NCBI GenBank assembly: GCA_031277885.1
Contig: JAITLM010000193.1
Span: 1 to 64,000, forward strand
Reading direction: 5' to 3'
DNA from: Microbacterium sp.
GTDB lineage: Bacteria > Actinomycetota > Actinomycetes > Actinomycetales > Microbacteriaceae
DNA: 64,000 nucleotides
Positions 8,588 to 19,344 of the stretch are shown piece after piece (within the stretch, counting starts at the first letter, position 1; each line of letters begins with the position of its first letter). The position numbers and the translations under genes were made by a program. Under the pieces are notes generated by a model. The model saw nothing but the letters and a program-made list of their open reading frames with translations. It did not search any database and was not told the origin of the DNA.

Positions 8588-10060
8588 ATGTCGATGAAGA
8601 CGAAGCCGCTCGCCCAGGGTGGCGGCACGCTCAAGCGGAACCTCGGACTGTGGGCCATCGTCGGCCTCGGGCTCGGATACATGACCCCGACCGTGGTCTT
8701 CGACACCTTCGGCATGGTCGGGCGCGACACCGCGAACGTCGTTCCCGCGGCCTACCTGGTCGCCCTCGTCGTGATGGTGTTCACCGCGATCAGCTACGGC
8801 AAGATCGCGAGCGCGATCCCGAGCGCCGGATCCGCCTACACCTACGTCCGCGAGTCGATCCACCCCAACCTCGGCTTCATGGTCGGCTGGACGTCGCTCA
8901 TCGACTACGTGCTGCTCCCGATGGTGAACTGCCTCATCATCCGCAGCTACCTCGAGGCGCTGTTCCCCGACATCCCCGGCTGGATCTGGGTGGTCCTCTA
9001 CTGCGTGCTGGTGACGGCGATCATCTACCTGACCATGCGGGGCACCTCGAACGCGAACATGGTGCTGCTCGTGTTCTCGATCATCGTGATGGCGGTGTTC
9101 GTGGTGATGGTCATCGCGCAACTCGCCCAGGGCCATGGTGCCGGAACGGTCGCCTCGATCGCGCCCTTCCTGCATGACGGCGTGACCATGGGCGCGGTGC
9201 TCATGGGTGCCACGATCGTGTGCTTCTCGTTCATCGGCTTCGACGCGGTCACGATGTACGCCGAGGAGGCCAAGGACCCGAAGATCATGCCCCGGGCGAT
9301 CCTGCTCACGGTGATCCTGGGAGGTGCGATCTTCCTCGTCGCGGCCTACTTCACGCAGCTGCGGTTCCCGGACTGGAACGAGTTCGCCCCCGGCGGCGAC
9401 ATGCAGTACGTCGAGGACTCGACGCTGCCGATCATCGGCCATCTCGTCGGCGGGGATGTGCTGCGCGCGGTCCTCACCGCCGCCGGCTTCTGCGCCACTC
9501 TCGCCTCGGGGCTCGCCTCGCACGCCTCCGTCTCGCGCATGCTGCTGGTGATGGGACGCAACAACGTGCTGCCCCGCCGGGTCTTCGGCTACATCAACCC
9601 GCGCACGCACACGCCGACCTTCAACATCGTCCTCGTCGGCGCGATCTGCCTGCTCGCGATCCCGTTCTCCCTCGAGCTCATCGCGGCCTGGATCAACTTC
9701 GGCGCCTTGATCGCGTTCACCTTCGTGAACGTGTCGGTGATCGCCTGGTTCGCGGTGCGCAAGGGGCTGCGCCGCACGCCGCGGGACGTCTTCCGCTACA
9801 TCGTGATGCCGGCGATCGGCATGCTGCTCACCGGCCTGCTCTGGGCCAACCTGCATCAGGACGCGCTCATCGGCGGAACGGTGTGGGCGGTCCTCGGCGT
9901 GATCTACCTGCTCGTGCTGACGCGCGGCTTCCGTCGCAAGGTCGCCTCCTTCGACGAGAACGAGACGGTCACCGGCTTCAACAAGCTCCCCGTGCCGTCA
10001 CCGCAGCAGCCGCTCGACGACGACCTCGACGACGAGCTGGATCCGACCGGGGCGCGGTAG
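8588..10060 (+). CDS. APC-superfamily amino acid/amine permease
   Basis: This is a 490-residue integral membrane protein with about 12 hydrophobic segments. It opens with LGLWAIVGLGLGYMTPT and continues with SAGSAYTYVRESIHPNLGF, typical of the amino acid-polyamine-organocation family. The conserved FSFIGFDAVTMYAEEAKDPK region of helix 6 and its following loop is present. The tail is short and acidic. The Shine-Dalgarno fixes the start at 8588, or possibly 8594. It lies directly downstream of the kinase/aminotransferase fusion on the same strand, so it plausibly imports that enzyme's amine substrate; this is inference from context. A strong hairpin follows the stop codon. Confidence 0.9.
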   Translation: MSMKTKPLAQGGGTLKRNLGLWAIVGLGLGYMTPTVVFDTFGMVGRDTANVVPAAYLVALVVMVFTAISYGKIASAIPSAGSAYTYVRESIHPNLGFMVGWTSLIDYVLLPMVNCLIIRSYLEALFPDIPGWIWVVLYCVLVTAIIYLTMRGTSNANMVLLVFSIIVMAVFVVMVIAQLAQGHGAGTVASIAPFLHDGVTMGAVLMGATIVCFSFIGFDAVTMYAEEAKDPKIMPRAILLTVILGGAIFLVAAYFTQLRFPDWNEFAPGGDMQYVEDSTLPIIGHLVGGDVLRAVLTAAGFCATLASGLASHASVSRMLLVMGRNNVLPRRVFGYINPRTHTPTFNIVLVGAICLLAIPFSLELIAAWINFGALIAFTFVNVSVIAWFAVRKGLRRTPRDVFRYIVMPAIGMLLTGLLWANLHQDALIGGTVWAVLGVIYLLVLTRGFRRKVASFDENETVTGFNKLPVPSPQQPLDDDLDDELDPTGAR

Positions 10061-10066
10061 CCCCGG

Positions 10067-10110
10067 AACGACGAAGCGCCGGTTCCGCAGGGGACCGGCG
10101 CTTCGTCGTT
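10067..10110. terminator. Bidirectional hairpin terminator between APC permease and gdhA
   Basis: A perfect 17-bp inverted repeat (10067-10083 and 10094-10110) encloses a 10-base loop. It starts 6 bases after the permease stop codon and ends 13 bases before the gdhA stop codon. Being symmetrical between convergent genes, it can serve both. No long U tract is present, as is common in high-GC actinobacteria. Confidence 0.8.
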
Positions 10111-10123
10111 CGGACGGTGCGGT

Positions 10124-11581
<1,458 letters not shown>

Positions 11582-11638
11582 CTAACCGCACCTCGGCCGC
11601 GCCCCGCGCCGTGCGACGGCGTCGGTGAGAAGGGCAGA

Positions 11639-14311
11639 TCAGCCCGTGTTCTGCAGGCCGGCGGCCACTCCGCTGACGGAGAGCAGCAGCAGGCGCTGCA
11701 GCTCGGGATCCGGCGCCGGCGCGGACTCGTCGGCGTCGCGGAGGCCGCGCAGCGCCCGCAGCTGGAGCAGTGAGAGCGCATCCACGTAGGGGCTCCGCAT
11801 CGCGACCGCGCGCTGCAGGATCGGCTTGTTCTCGAGCAGTCGCTCGCCTCCGGTGAGGCGGATCACCCAGGAGCGGGTGAGCTCCATCTCCTCGAGCACG
11901 AGCCCGGCGAGGTCGTCGCGATCGCCGAGGCCGAGGTAGCGGCGGGCGATGCGCGGATCCGTCTTCGCGAGGCTCATCGCCACGTTGTCGACCATCGTGC
12001 GCAGCAGCGGCCACTCCCGGTACGCCGTGCGCAGCAGCTCCTCATCGCCGACCGCCTCGAGCGCGGTGCCGAGGCCGAACCAGCCGGCGAGGTTGATCCT
12101 GGCCTGGGTCCACGCGAACACCCACGGGATCGCCCGCAGGTCCTCGAGGGACTCGACCGAGAGCCCGCGACGTGCGGGGCGGGAGCCGAGGGCGAGAAGC
12201 CCGACCTCCTCCATCGGCGTGACGGTCGCGAACCAGGGGGCGAAGCCGTCCGCCTTCACGAGCGAGAAGAAACGATCGCGGGAGGTGCGGTCCATGGTCG
12301 CGGCGACCTCGGCGAACCGTTCGGCCGCGGCACTGTTGCGCTGCTCGACCCCGGGGGAGGAGGCGAGCAGGGTCGCCGCCGTCACCTGGTCGATGTGCCG
12401 CATCGCGATCGCGGGCTCGCCGTAGCGCGCGAAGATGACCTCGCCCTGCTCGGTGAGCTTGAACCGGCCGTCGACGGAGTGCGGCGGCTGGGCGAGGATG
12501 GCCGAGTTCGCCGGCCCGCCGCCGCGCCCGAGGGCGCCGCCGCGGCCGTGGAAGAGGGTGAGCTCGATGTCCTCGCGCTGCGCCCAGGCCGCGATCTCGG
12601 CCTGCGCCTCATAGAGCGCGAGGTTCGCGGCGACGGGGCCGACGTCCTTCGAGGAGTCCGAGTAGCCGAGCATGACCTCGAGGCGGCGACCGGTCGCGGC
12701 GAGTCGCGCCGCGAAGGCCGGGTGGGTGACGATCTCGGCGAGGATCCCCGGGGCGGCCTGCAGGTCGGCGAAGGTCTCGAACAGCGGCACGACGTCGAGC
12801 ACGGGTCCGTCCTCGCCGCACGCGTACTGCGCGAGGCGGTGCACGTTGGCGAGGTCCTGGGCGGACTGCGTGAACGAGACGACGTAGCGTCCCGCCGCGC
12901 GCGGGCCGTAGGTGCGCTGGATCTCCCGGACGGTGCGGAAGACCGCGAGCACCTCCTCGGTCTCGGCGCTGAGGGATCCGGATCCGCTCTCCGCCGCATC
13001 CAGCTCCGCGAGCGCGCGGGCGTGCACCTGCGAGTGCTGACGCACTTCGAGCTCGGCGAGATGGAAGCCGTAGGTCTGCACCTGCCAGATGAGGTGCTGC
13101 ACCCCGCCGAACGCGTGCCGGTGCGCGCCGGCGGCCTCGAGCGACGACTGCACGGTGCGGAGGTCTTCGAGCAGCTGCTCCGGATCCGCGTATCCGCCGT
13201 CGTCGCCACGGCGGGTGACCCCGACGCGGTGCGCGAGCAGCAGCAGGATCCGCCGGTGCGGCTCCGAGGGGGAGCGGGTGGCGACCTCGTGGGCGACGCC
13301 GGGGTGGGCGGCCTGCAGCGCGTCCCACAGCGCGGTCGCCTCCGCGGAGGGCGGCGTGCCCTCGGCGTCGAGGGTCAGCGTGCGTCCGATCCGCTCCAGG
13401 GCGCGCTCGAGTCCGCGCAGCACGTGGTCGGCGGCGATCGCCGCGGCCTCGCGGGTGACGGCGGCGGTCACGAACGGGTTGCCGTCGCGGTCTCCGCCGA
13501 CCCAGGTGCCGACGCGCACGAAGGCGGGAACGATCGGCGCGGAGGATCCGGACTCCTCGCCGCGCAGGACGTCGTCGATGCGGCGGTAGACGTGCGGCAC
13601 GGTCGTGAACAGCGTCTCGTCGAAGACGCTCATGACGGTGCGCACCTCGTCGGTCGGCGCCGGCTTCTGCGCGCGCAGCGGCGCGGTGCGCCAGAGGGTG
13701 TCGACCTCCTCCAGCATGCGCCGGCGGGCGCGGTGCGCCTCCGGTCCGCCCTCGGCCGCGGCGTCGTGCGCGCTCAGCAGCTCGGCGAGGCGGCGGATGC
13801 TGGAGGACACCGCGCGGCGGCGGGCCTCGGTCGGATGCGCCGTGAACACGGGGTGGAACCGCAGCGCGCCCAGCCGCCGGCGGGCCTCGTCCTCGCCGAC
13901 CTCGGCGCTCAGCTGCGCGAAGGCGCCGGCGACCGTGTCGGTGGACGTCGGGTCGTCGCCGCGCTCGCGGAGGACGCGCACGCGCTGGTGCTCTTCGGCG
14001 AGGTTCACGAGGTGGAAGTAGGCGGTGAAGGCCCTGGCCACCTCGTCGGCGCGCTGCACCGAGAACTCCTCGGCGATGCGGGTCGCGCGGTCGAAGGCCT
14101 CGGCGGACTCGTCGGTGTAGGCCTCGATGGTGGCCTGGCGGAGGCGCTCGACGTCGTCGAACAGGTCGTCGCCGCCGGATTCGCGCAGGACCTGGCCGAG
14201 CAGTGCGCCGAGCATGCGCACGTCCGCGCGCATCGCCTCGGGCAGCTCGCGCCCTGCCTCGAACCGGCCGACGATGCGGATGGCTTCGGTATGGGTTGTG
14301 TCGGGGGTCAC
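11639..14311 (-). CDS. ppc: Phosphoenolpyruvate carboxylase
   Basis: This 890-residue enzyme carboxylates PEP to oxaloacetate, an anaplerotic step. Key motifs are all present: catalytic TAHPTEARRR (H159), GYSDSSKDVG (K555), and the essential arginine-glycine loop FHGRGGALGRGGGP (R590). The chain ends in the conserved -NTG. The frame stays open 237 bases further upstream, but that extension is unlike the family. The GTG at 14311 is preceded by TACGCT with a 6-base spacer, matching the leaderless pattern seen throughout the window. It lies downstream of and divergent from nhaA. Confidence 0.96.
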   Translation of the reverse strand: MTPDTTHTEAIRIVGRFEAGRELPEAMRADVRMLGALLGQVLRESGGDDLFDDVERLRQATIEAYTDESAEAFDRATRIAEEFSVQRADEVARAFTAYFHLVNLAEEHQRVRVLRERGDDPTSTDTVAGAFAQLSAEVGEDEARRRLGALRFHPVFTAHPTEARRRAVSSSIRRLAELLSAHDAAAEGGPEAHRARRRMLEEVDTLWRTAPLRAQKPAPTDEVRTVMSVFDETLFTTVPHVYRRIDDVLRGEESGSSAPIVPAFVRVGTWVGGDRDGNPFVTAAVTREAAAIAADHVLRGLERALERIGRTLTLDAEGTPPSAEATALWDALQAAHPGVAHEVATRSPSEPHRRILLLLAHRVGVTRRGDDGGYADPEQLLEDLRTVQSSLEAAGAHRHAFGGVQHLIWQVQTYGFHLAELEVRQHSQVHARALAELDAAESGSGSLSAETEEVLAVFRTVREIQRTYGPRAAGRYVVSFTQSAQDLANVHRLAQYACGEDGPVLDVVPLFETFADLQAAPGILAEIVTHPAFAARLAATGRRLEVMLGYSDSSKDVGPVAANLALYEAQAEIAAWAQREDIELTLFHGRGGALGRGGGPANSAILAQPPHSVDGRFKLTEQGEVIFARYGEPAIAMRHIDQVTAATLLASSPGVEQRNSAAAERFAEVAATMDRTSRDRFFSLVKADGFAPWFATVTPMEEVGLLALGSRPARRGLSVESLEDLRAIPWVFAWTQARINLAGWFGLGTALEAVGDEELLRTAYREWPLLRTMVDNVAMSLAKTDPRIARRYLGLGDRDDLAGLVLEEMELTRSWVIRLTGGERLLENKPILQRAVAMRSPYVDALSLLQLRALRGLRDADESAPAPDPELQRLLLLSVSGVAAGLQNTG

Positions 14312-14317
14312 GGTTCG

Positions 14318-14323
14318 AGCGTA
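14318..14323 (-). promoter_or_regulatory. -10 element for leaderless ppc transcript
   Basis: On the minus strand TACGCT ends 6 bases before the ppc GTG. No Shine-Dalgarno is visible. Confidence 0.5.
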
Positions 14324-14416
14324 AACCGACCCGGCGCGCCCGCCGACCGCGTGACGCTCCGCTCCCGCCCGCCCCGTGACCGGCCGGCCCCGGCTCGGCC
14401 CGTCCCCGGCCCATGA

Positions 14417-14489
14417 CCGCGAGACTCCAACTGGGCGACGAGACTGCGCTCCTGAGCCGCAGTCTCGTCGCCCAGTTGGAGTCTCGCGG
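14417..14489. repeat. 32-bp perfect inverted repeat between ppc and nhaA
   Basis: The two arms, 14417-14448 and 14458-14489, are exact reverse complements of 32 bases around a 9-base loop. It sits upstream of both divergent genes, so it is not a terminator for either. It could be a palindromic intergenic repeat of the REP/MITE kind, an attenuator-like hairpin in the nhaA leader, or a recombination site. Confidence 0.9.
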
Positions 14490-14526
14490 AAGTAGGGGGC
14501 GCGATACGGTGGAGGGGATGAGCCGG

Positions 14527-15724
<1,198 letters not shown>

Positions 15725-15735
<11 letters not shown>

Positions 15736-16456
15736 TCAGGAGCCGGATCCCGGGATGGATCCGCTCCGCGCCGCGGCGGAGGTCATGCGCCAGGTGCGGG
15801 AGCGGTGCGTGTGGTCGCAGGCGATGACGCACCGCGAGCTCGTGCCCTATCTCGTCGAGGAATCGGCCGAGCTCATCGATGCCGTCGAGCGGGACGACCG
15901 CGCGGAGCTGCGTGAGGAGCTCGGCGATCTGCTCTGGCAGGTGCTGTTCCACGCGGCGATCGCGGCGCAGGATCCGGAGGATCCGTTCGACATCGACGAC
16001 GTCGCGCGCACGCTGACCGAGAAGATGACCCGGCGCCACCCGCACGTATTCGGCGATGCGATCGCGCGCACGCCGGAGGAGGTGCTCGTGCACTGGAACG
16101 CCGCGAAAGCGGCGGAGAAGCGCGAGCGGCGCAGCGTGCTGGACGGCATCCCGCCCGGCATGCCGGCGCTCGCCCGGGCGCAGAAGATCCTGGGCCGCGC
16201 CGCGAAGGCGGGCGTCGAGGTCTCGGAGGATCCGGCCGTCGAGGCCGGCGAGGAGGCGCCGCCGGCGATCGTCGGTCCCACTCCCGCGCCCGCCACCGAG
16301 CCCGTCCCGCTCACCGAGGCGGAGCTCGGCGATCAGCTGCTCGCTCTCGTCGTCGCGGCGCGCACCCACGGCTGGGACGCCGAGCGCGCGCTGCGCGAGC
16401 GCATCCGGATCCTCGAGGACGAGGTCCGGGCCGCGGAGGGATCAGAGCCGGCCTGA
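15725..16456 (+). CDS. mazG: MazG nucleoside triphosphate pyrophosphohydrolase
   Basis: This 243-residue protein hydrolyses NTPs to NMP and PPi, a house-cleaning activity. The all-alpha MazG metal site is intact: VEESAEL (E45, E46, E49) followed by EELGDLLWQV (E64, D68). After the first MazG domain there is an Ala/Pro/Glu-rich linker and a short helical region that may replace the second domain found in E. coli MazG. The ATG overlaps the nhaA 3' end by 11 bases, implying translational coupling. Confidence 0.9.
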
Positions 16457-16483
16457 GGGACGGGGCGGACCCGACGAACCTGG

Positions 16484-16489
16484 AAGAAT
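16484..16489 (+). promoter_or_regulatory. -10-like element before hisS
   Basis: AAGAAT fits the loose A-N3-T pattern and ends 6 bases before the hisS GTG. No Shine-Dalgarno is present. Support comes mainly from the repeated 6-base spacing across the window. Confidence 0.35.
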
Positions 16490-16495
16490 GGATCC

Positions 16496-17791
16496 GTGGC
16501 AACGGTCAATCCTCCGCGCGGGATGCGCGACTTCCTCCCCGCCGACAAGGCGCGTCGCGAGCGCGTGCTCTCCGTCATCCGCGAGCGCTACCGCGCGCAC
16601 GGCTTCGACGAGATCGAGACGCCCGTCGTCGAGGAGTACGACCGGCTGCACGCGGGGATCGGCGGGGACAACGAGAAGCTGTCCTTCAACATCCTGCGCC
16701 GCGGGCTCGACGCGGACGGCATCCGCGAGGCCGCGGAGGATCCCGCCGCGCTCAGCGACCTGGGCCTGCGCTACGACCTGACCGTCCCGCTCGCGCGCTT
16801 CTACGCGACCAACCGCGGACAGCTGCCCGGGGTGTTCCGCTCGATCCAGATCGGGCCGGTATGGCGTGCCGAGCGCCCGCAGAAGGGCCGCTACCGCCAG
16901 TTCGTGCAGTGCGACATCGACATCATCGGCGACGATTCGGCGCGCGCCGAGGCCGAGCTCATCGTCGCCTCGCTCGACACGATCGACGCGCTCGGTCTCA
17001 CCGGCGGCACGGTGCGCGTGAACGACCGCCGCGCCCTGGACTGGATGCTCGACTCGTTCGGCTTCGCCGAGGACGAGCGGCCCGGGGTGCTCATCACGAT
17101 CGACAAGCTCGACAAGATCGGCGCGGACGGCATCGTCGCCGAGCTGCGCGAGCGCGGGGCCACGGCCGCCGCGGTCGAGGCCTTCGCGGCCTTCCTGCGC
17201 CGTCCGCAGACCCTCGAATACAACCCCTACGGCGACCGGCAGATCCGCAAGGCGCTTCCCGAGAACGCTCCCGAGGACCTCGTCGCGCACCTCGTCGGAC
17301 TCGGCGAAGCCGTCGCGGCGGCCCGCCCCGCCGCCGAGGGCATCGACCCCATCCCGCTGCAGTTCGACCCGTTCCTGGTGCGCGGCATGGGCTACTATAC
17401 GGGCACGATCATGGAGCTCGCGCACCCTTCGGTGGCGTACTCGCTCGGCGGCGGCGGGCGCTACGACGGCATGATCGGGCGCTTCCTCGGACAGCAGGTG
17501 CCGGCCGTCGGCTTCTCGATCGGCTTCGAGCGGATCGTGGACCTGCTGGAATCCGCCGATGACGCCGCGGGGCAGGCGGTGGTGCTCGTGCACGACGGCG
17601 ACGTGCCCGTCTCCGAGCTCGTCGCGCACAAGGCCGCGCTCATCGCGGGCGGCGCCAGAGTGCGCCTCGAGCGCCGCACGAAGAACCTCAAGGCGCTGCT
17701 CGAGCGCGCCGCGGCCGACGGCTACACGGCGTTCGCGGGCGTGCGCGCGGGCGACGCCTCCGACGCGCTCGAGGTCAAGCCGCTCTCCTGA
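16496..17791 (+). CDS. hisS: Histidyl-tRNA synthetase
   Basis: This 431-residue class II aminoacyl-tRNA synthetase charges tRNA-His. The N terminus PPRGMRDFLP is typical. Motif 2 (VWRAERPQKGRYRQF), the histidine-binding signatures (RGMGYYTGTI and GGGGRYDGMIG) and motif 3 (GFSIGFERI) are all present. A C-terminal anticodon-binding domain has the usual VLVHDGDVPVSELV start. The GTG at 16496 puts the initiator directly before the conserved ATVNPPRG. It is 39 bases after mazG. Confidence 0.97.
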   Translation: MATVNPPRGMRDFLPADKARRERVLSVIRERYRAHGFDEIETPVVEEYDRLHAGIGGDNEKLSFNILRRGLDADGIREAAEDPAALSDLGLRYDLTVPLARFYATNRGQLPGVFRSIQIGPVWRAERPQKGRYRQFVQCDIDIIGDDSARAEAELIVASLDTIDALGLTGGTVRVNDRRALDWMLDSFGFAEDERPGVLITIDKLDKIGADGIVAELRERGATAAAVEAFAAFLRRPQTLEYNPYGDRQIRKALPENAPEDLVAHLVGLGEAVAAARPAAEGIDPIPLQFDPFLVRGMGYYTGTIMELAHPSVAYSLGGGGRYDGMIGRFLGQQVPAVGFSIGFERIVDLLESADDAAGQAVVLVHDGDVPVSELVAHKAALIAGGARVRLERRTKNLKALLERAAADGYTAFAGVRAGDASDALEVKPLS

Positions 17792-17833
17792 GCTCCGGAT
17801 CCCGACCGAGGCGCCGAAACGTCCACGGCCGGT

Positions 17834-17872
17834 CATACGCCGTTCATGTCGATGCGGTCTGATCGGCGTATG
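17834..17872. promoter_or_regulatory. Inverted repeat at the SGNH hydrolase start
   Basis: CATACGCCG at 17834-17842 is exactly repeated in inverse orientation at 17864-17872, with 21 bases between. The right arm includes the in-frame ATG at 17870. It may be an operator or a hairpin over the translation start, but could be chance. Confidence 0.3.
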
Positions 17873-18724
17873 GACGCTGCTGATCGCCGTCGGGCCGGTT
17901 CCCGAGGCGTCCCGGTCGGGCTTCTCGGAGCCGCCGGGCTCGCGATCGCCGGATCCGCCGTCGCGGTGCCGCTGGCGCTGCGGCGTCAGGCGCGCATCGC
18001 CCGGCGCCGCATCGGCAAGCCGCTGGGGGAGGACGCGATCGACGCCGACCGCGTGTGGCGGCGGCGCCTGGCTGGGGAGCCGATCGAACTGCTCCTGCTC
18101 GGCGACTCGCTCGCGGCCGGCCTCGGTGCCGAGCGGCGCAAGGACACGCTGGGCGGACGGCTCGCGAAGGGCGTCGCCCGGCGGACCCGACGACCGGTGC
18201 GGCTGCGGACCGTCGCGATCGTCGGATCCGAGTCGCCGGATCTGGACGCCCAGCTCGCGTCGCTCGAGACGGACTACCTGCCGCACGTCGCGGTGATCGT
18301 CGTGGGCGGTAACGACGTGACCCACCGGATCCCCGTCTCCCTGTCGGTGCAGCACCTGGAGGATGCGATCGGCTGGCTGCACGCGCTCGGCGCCGGCGTC
18401 GTGGTCGGCACCTGTCCCGACCTCGGAGCGCTGCGGGCGGTACCGCAGCCGCTGCGCTCGATCGCCTCGCGCATGTCGCGGCGGCTGGCGGCGGCGCAGG
18501 CCCAGGCCGCGATCGAGCACGGAGCCACCGCGGTCGACCTGCGCCGCGCCGTGGGGCCGATGTTCTTCGACGAGCCGGAGGAGATGTTCAGCCTCGACCG
18601 GTTCCACCCGAGCGCCCTCGGCTACCGCCGCACCGCGGAGGCGCTGCTGCCCGCGGTGACGGCGGCCGCCGAGGAGGCCGCGGTGAGCGCGGCCGGCGAG
18701 GCGCTCAGCTCTCCGATGCGGTGA
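17846..18724 (+). CDS. SGNH/GDSL-type hydrolase with N-terminal membrane anchor
   Basis: This is a 292-residue predicted esterase or lipase. A hydrophobic segment at about residues 23-45 (GLLGAAGLAIAGSAVAVPLAL) is a signal anchor. The SGNH blocks follow: LLLGDSLAAG (nucleophile S88), VVGGND, and the C-terminal DRFHPSALGY with the catalytic Asp-His. The substrate is unknown. The start is uncertain: ATGs occur at 17846, 17852 and 17870, none with a good Shine-Dalgarno. The 3' end overlaps the convergent VOC gene by 20 bases. Confidence 0.85.
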   Translation: MSMRSDRRMDAADRRRAGSRGVPVGLLGAAGLAIAGSAVAVPLALRRQARIARRRIGKPLGEDAIDADRVWRRRLAGEPIELLLLGDSLAAGLGAERRKDTLGGRLAKGVARRTRRPVRLRTVAIVGSESPDLDAQLASLETDYLPHVAVIVVGGNDVTHRIPVSLSVQHLEDAIGWLHALGAGVVVGTCPDLGALRAVPQPLRSIASRMSRRLAAAQAQAAIEHGATAVDLRRAVGPMFFDEPEEMFSLDRFHPSALGYRRTAEALLPAVTAAAEEAAVSAAGEALSSPMR

Positions 18725-19229
18725 AGGACGCGGCCCATTCGGCGATGCGGGCCGCGCTCTCGGACTCCGAGAGGTCTTCGACCCGCGTCATGATCGACCA
18801 GCGCACGCCGAACGGGTCCCGGATGCTCGCGAAGCGGTCGCCCGAGACGAACGTCGACGGCGCCTCGCGGATCGTGGCGCCCGCGGCGACGGCGCGCTCG
18901 ACGACGGTGTCGACATCGGGCACGTAGAGGCCCATCGAGTAGCAGTCCGCATCGCCGCCGGGAGCCGCGATGAGCCCGTACTCCGGATTGGGGTCGCCGA
19001 GCTGCAGGATCCCGAGCCCGAAGTCGAGGTCGGCGTGCGCGACCACGCCGCCGAACTCGGTGATCTCGACGACGCGGGCGCCGAAGATCTCGCGGTAGAA
19101 CTCGATCGCGGACCGGGAGTCGGGGATGGCCAGGAACGGGGTGAGGGAGGTCGCCGCGTTCGGGCGGCCGTTGGTCGTGTACGCGCCGGTGACGCCGGTG
19201 GTAGCTGTGGTGGAGGTGTCTTCGCTCAT
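18705..19229 (-). CDS. VOC-superfamily (glyoxalase/bleomycin-resistance fold) protein
   Basis: This 174-residue protein has the two beta-alpha-beta3 modules of vicinal oxygen chelate proteins: FLAIPDSRSAIEFYREIFGA in the first and LYVPDVDTVVERAVAAGA in the second, ending in RDPFGVRWSIM. Members include glyoxalases, dioxygenases, epimerases and antibiotic-binding proteins, and the PhnB-like arrangement here does not define a substrate. ATG 19229 is preceded by TAATGT with a 7-base spacer. It is divergent from an AraC-type regulator, a frequent target arrangement. Confidence 0.85.
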   Translation of the reverse strand: MSEDTSTTATTGVTGAYTTNGRPNAATSLTPFLAIPDSRSAIEFYREIFGARVVEITEFGGVVAHADLDFGLGILQLGDPNPEYGLIAAPGGDADCYSMGLYVPDVDTVVERAVAAGATIREAPSTFVSGDRFASIRDPFGVRWSIMTRVEDLSESESAARIAEWAASFTASES

Positions 19230-19236
19230 GACCCCG

Positions 19237-19242
19237 ACATTA
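19237..19242 (-). promoter_or_regulatory. -10 element for leaderless VOC transcript
   Basis: On the minus strand TAATGT ends 7 bases before ATG 19229, without a Shine-Dalgarno. Confidence 0.45.
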
Positions 19243-19332
19243 GGCCGGGGTCGGGGCGCGGCTCTTGGAGATTCGCGCCACCTTCCTCCGTCCTGCTGCC
19301 GGCGGCGTCGCGCCGATGTCGGCGACGCCTTC

Positions 19333-19338
19333 TACGCT
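19333..19338 (+). promoter_or_regulatory. -10 element for leaderless AraC-family transcript
   Basis: TACGCT ends 6 bases before ATG 19345. The same hexamer and spacing precede ppc (minus strand) and the gene at 4751. Confidence 0.5.
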
Positions 19339-19344
19339 CGAGGA

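Noticed and set aside
12395..14416. Long plus-strand open frame opposite ppc
   Set aside because: Gly/Arg/Val-rich shadow without motifs; the ppc frame carries all catalytic residues.
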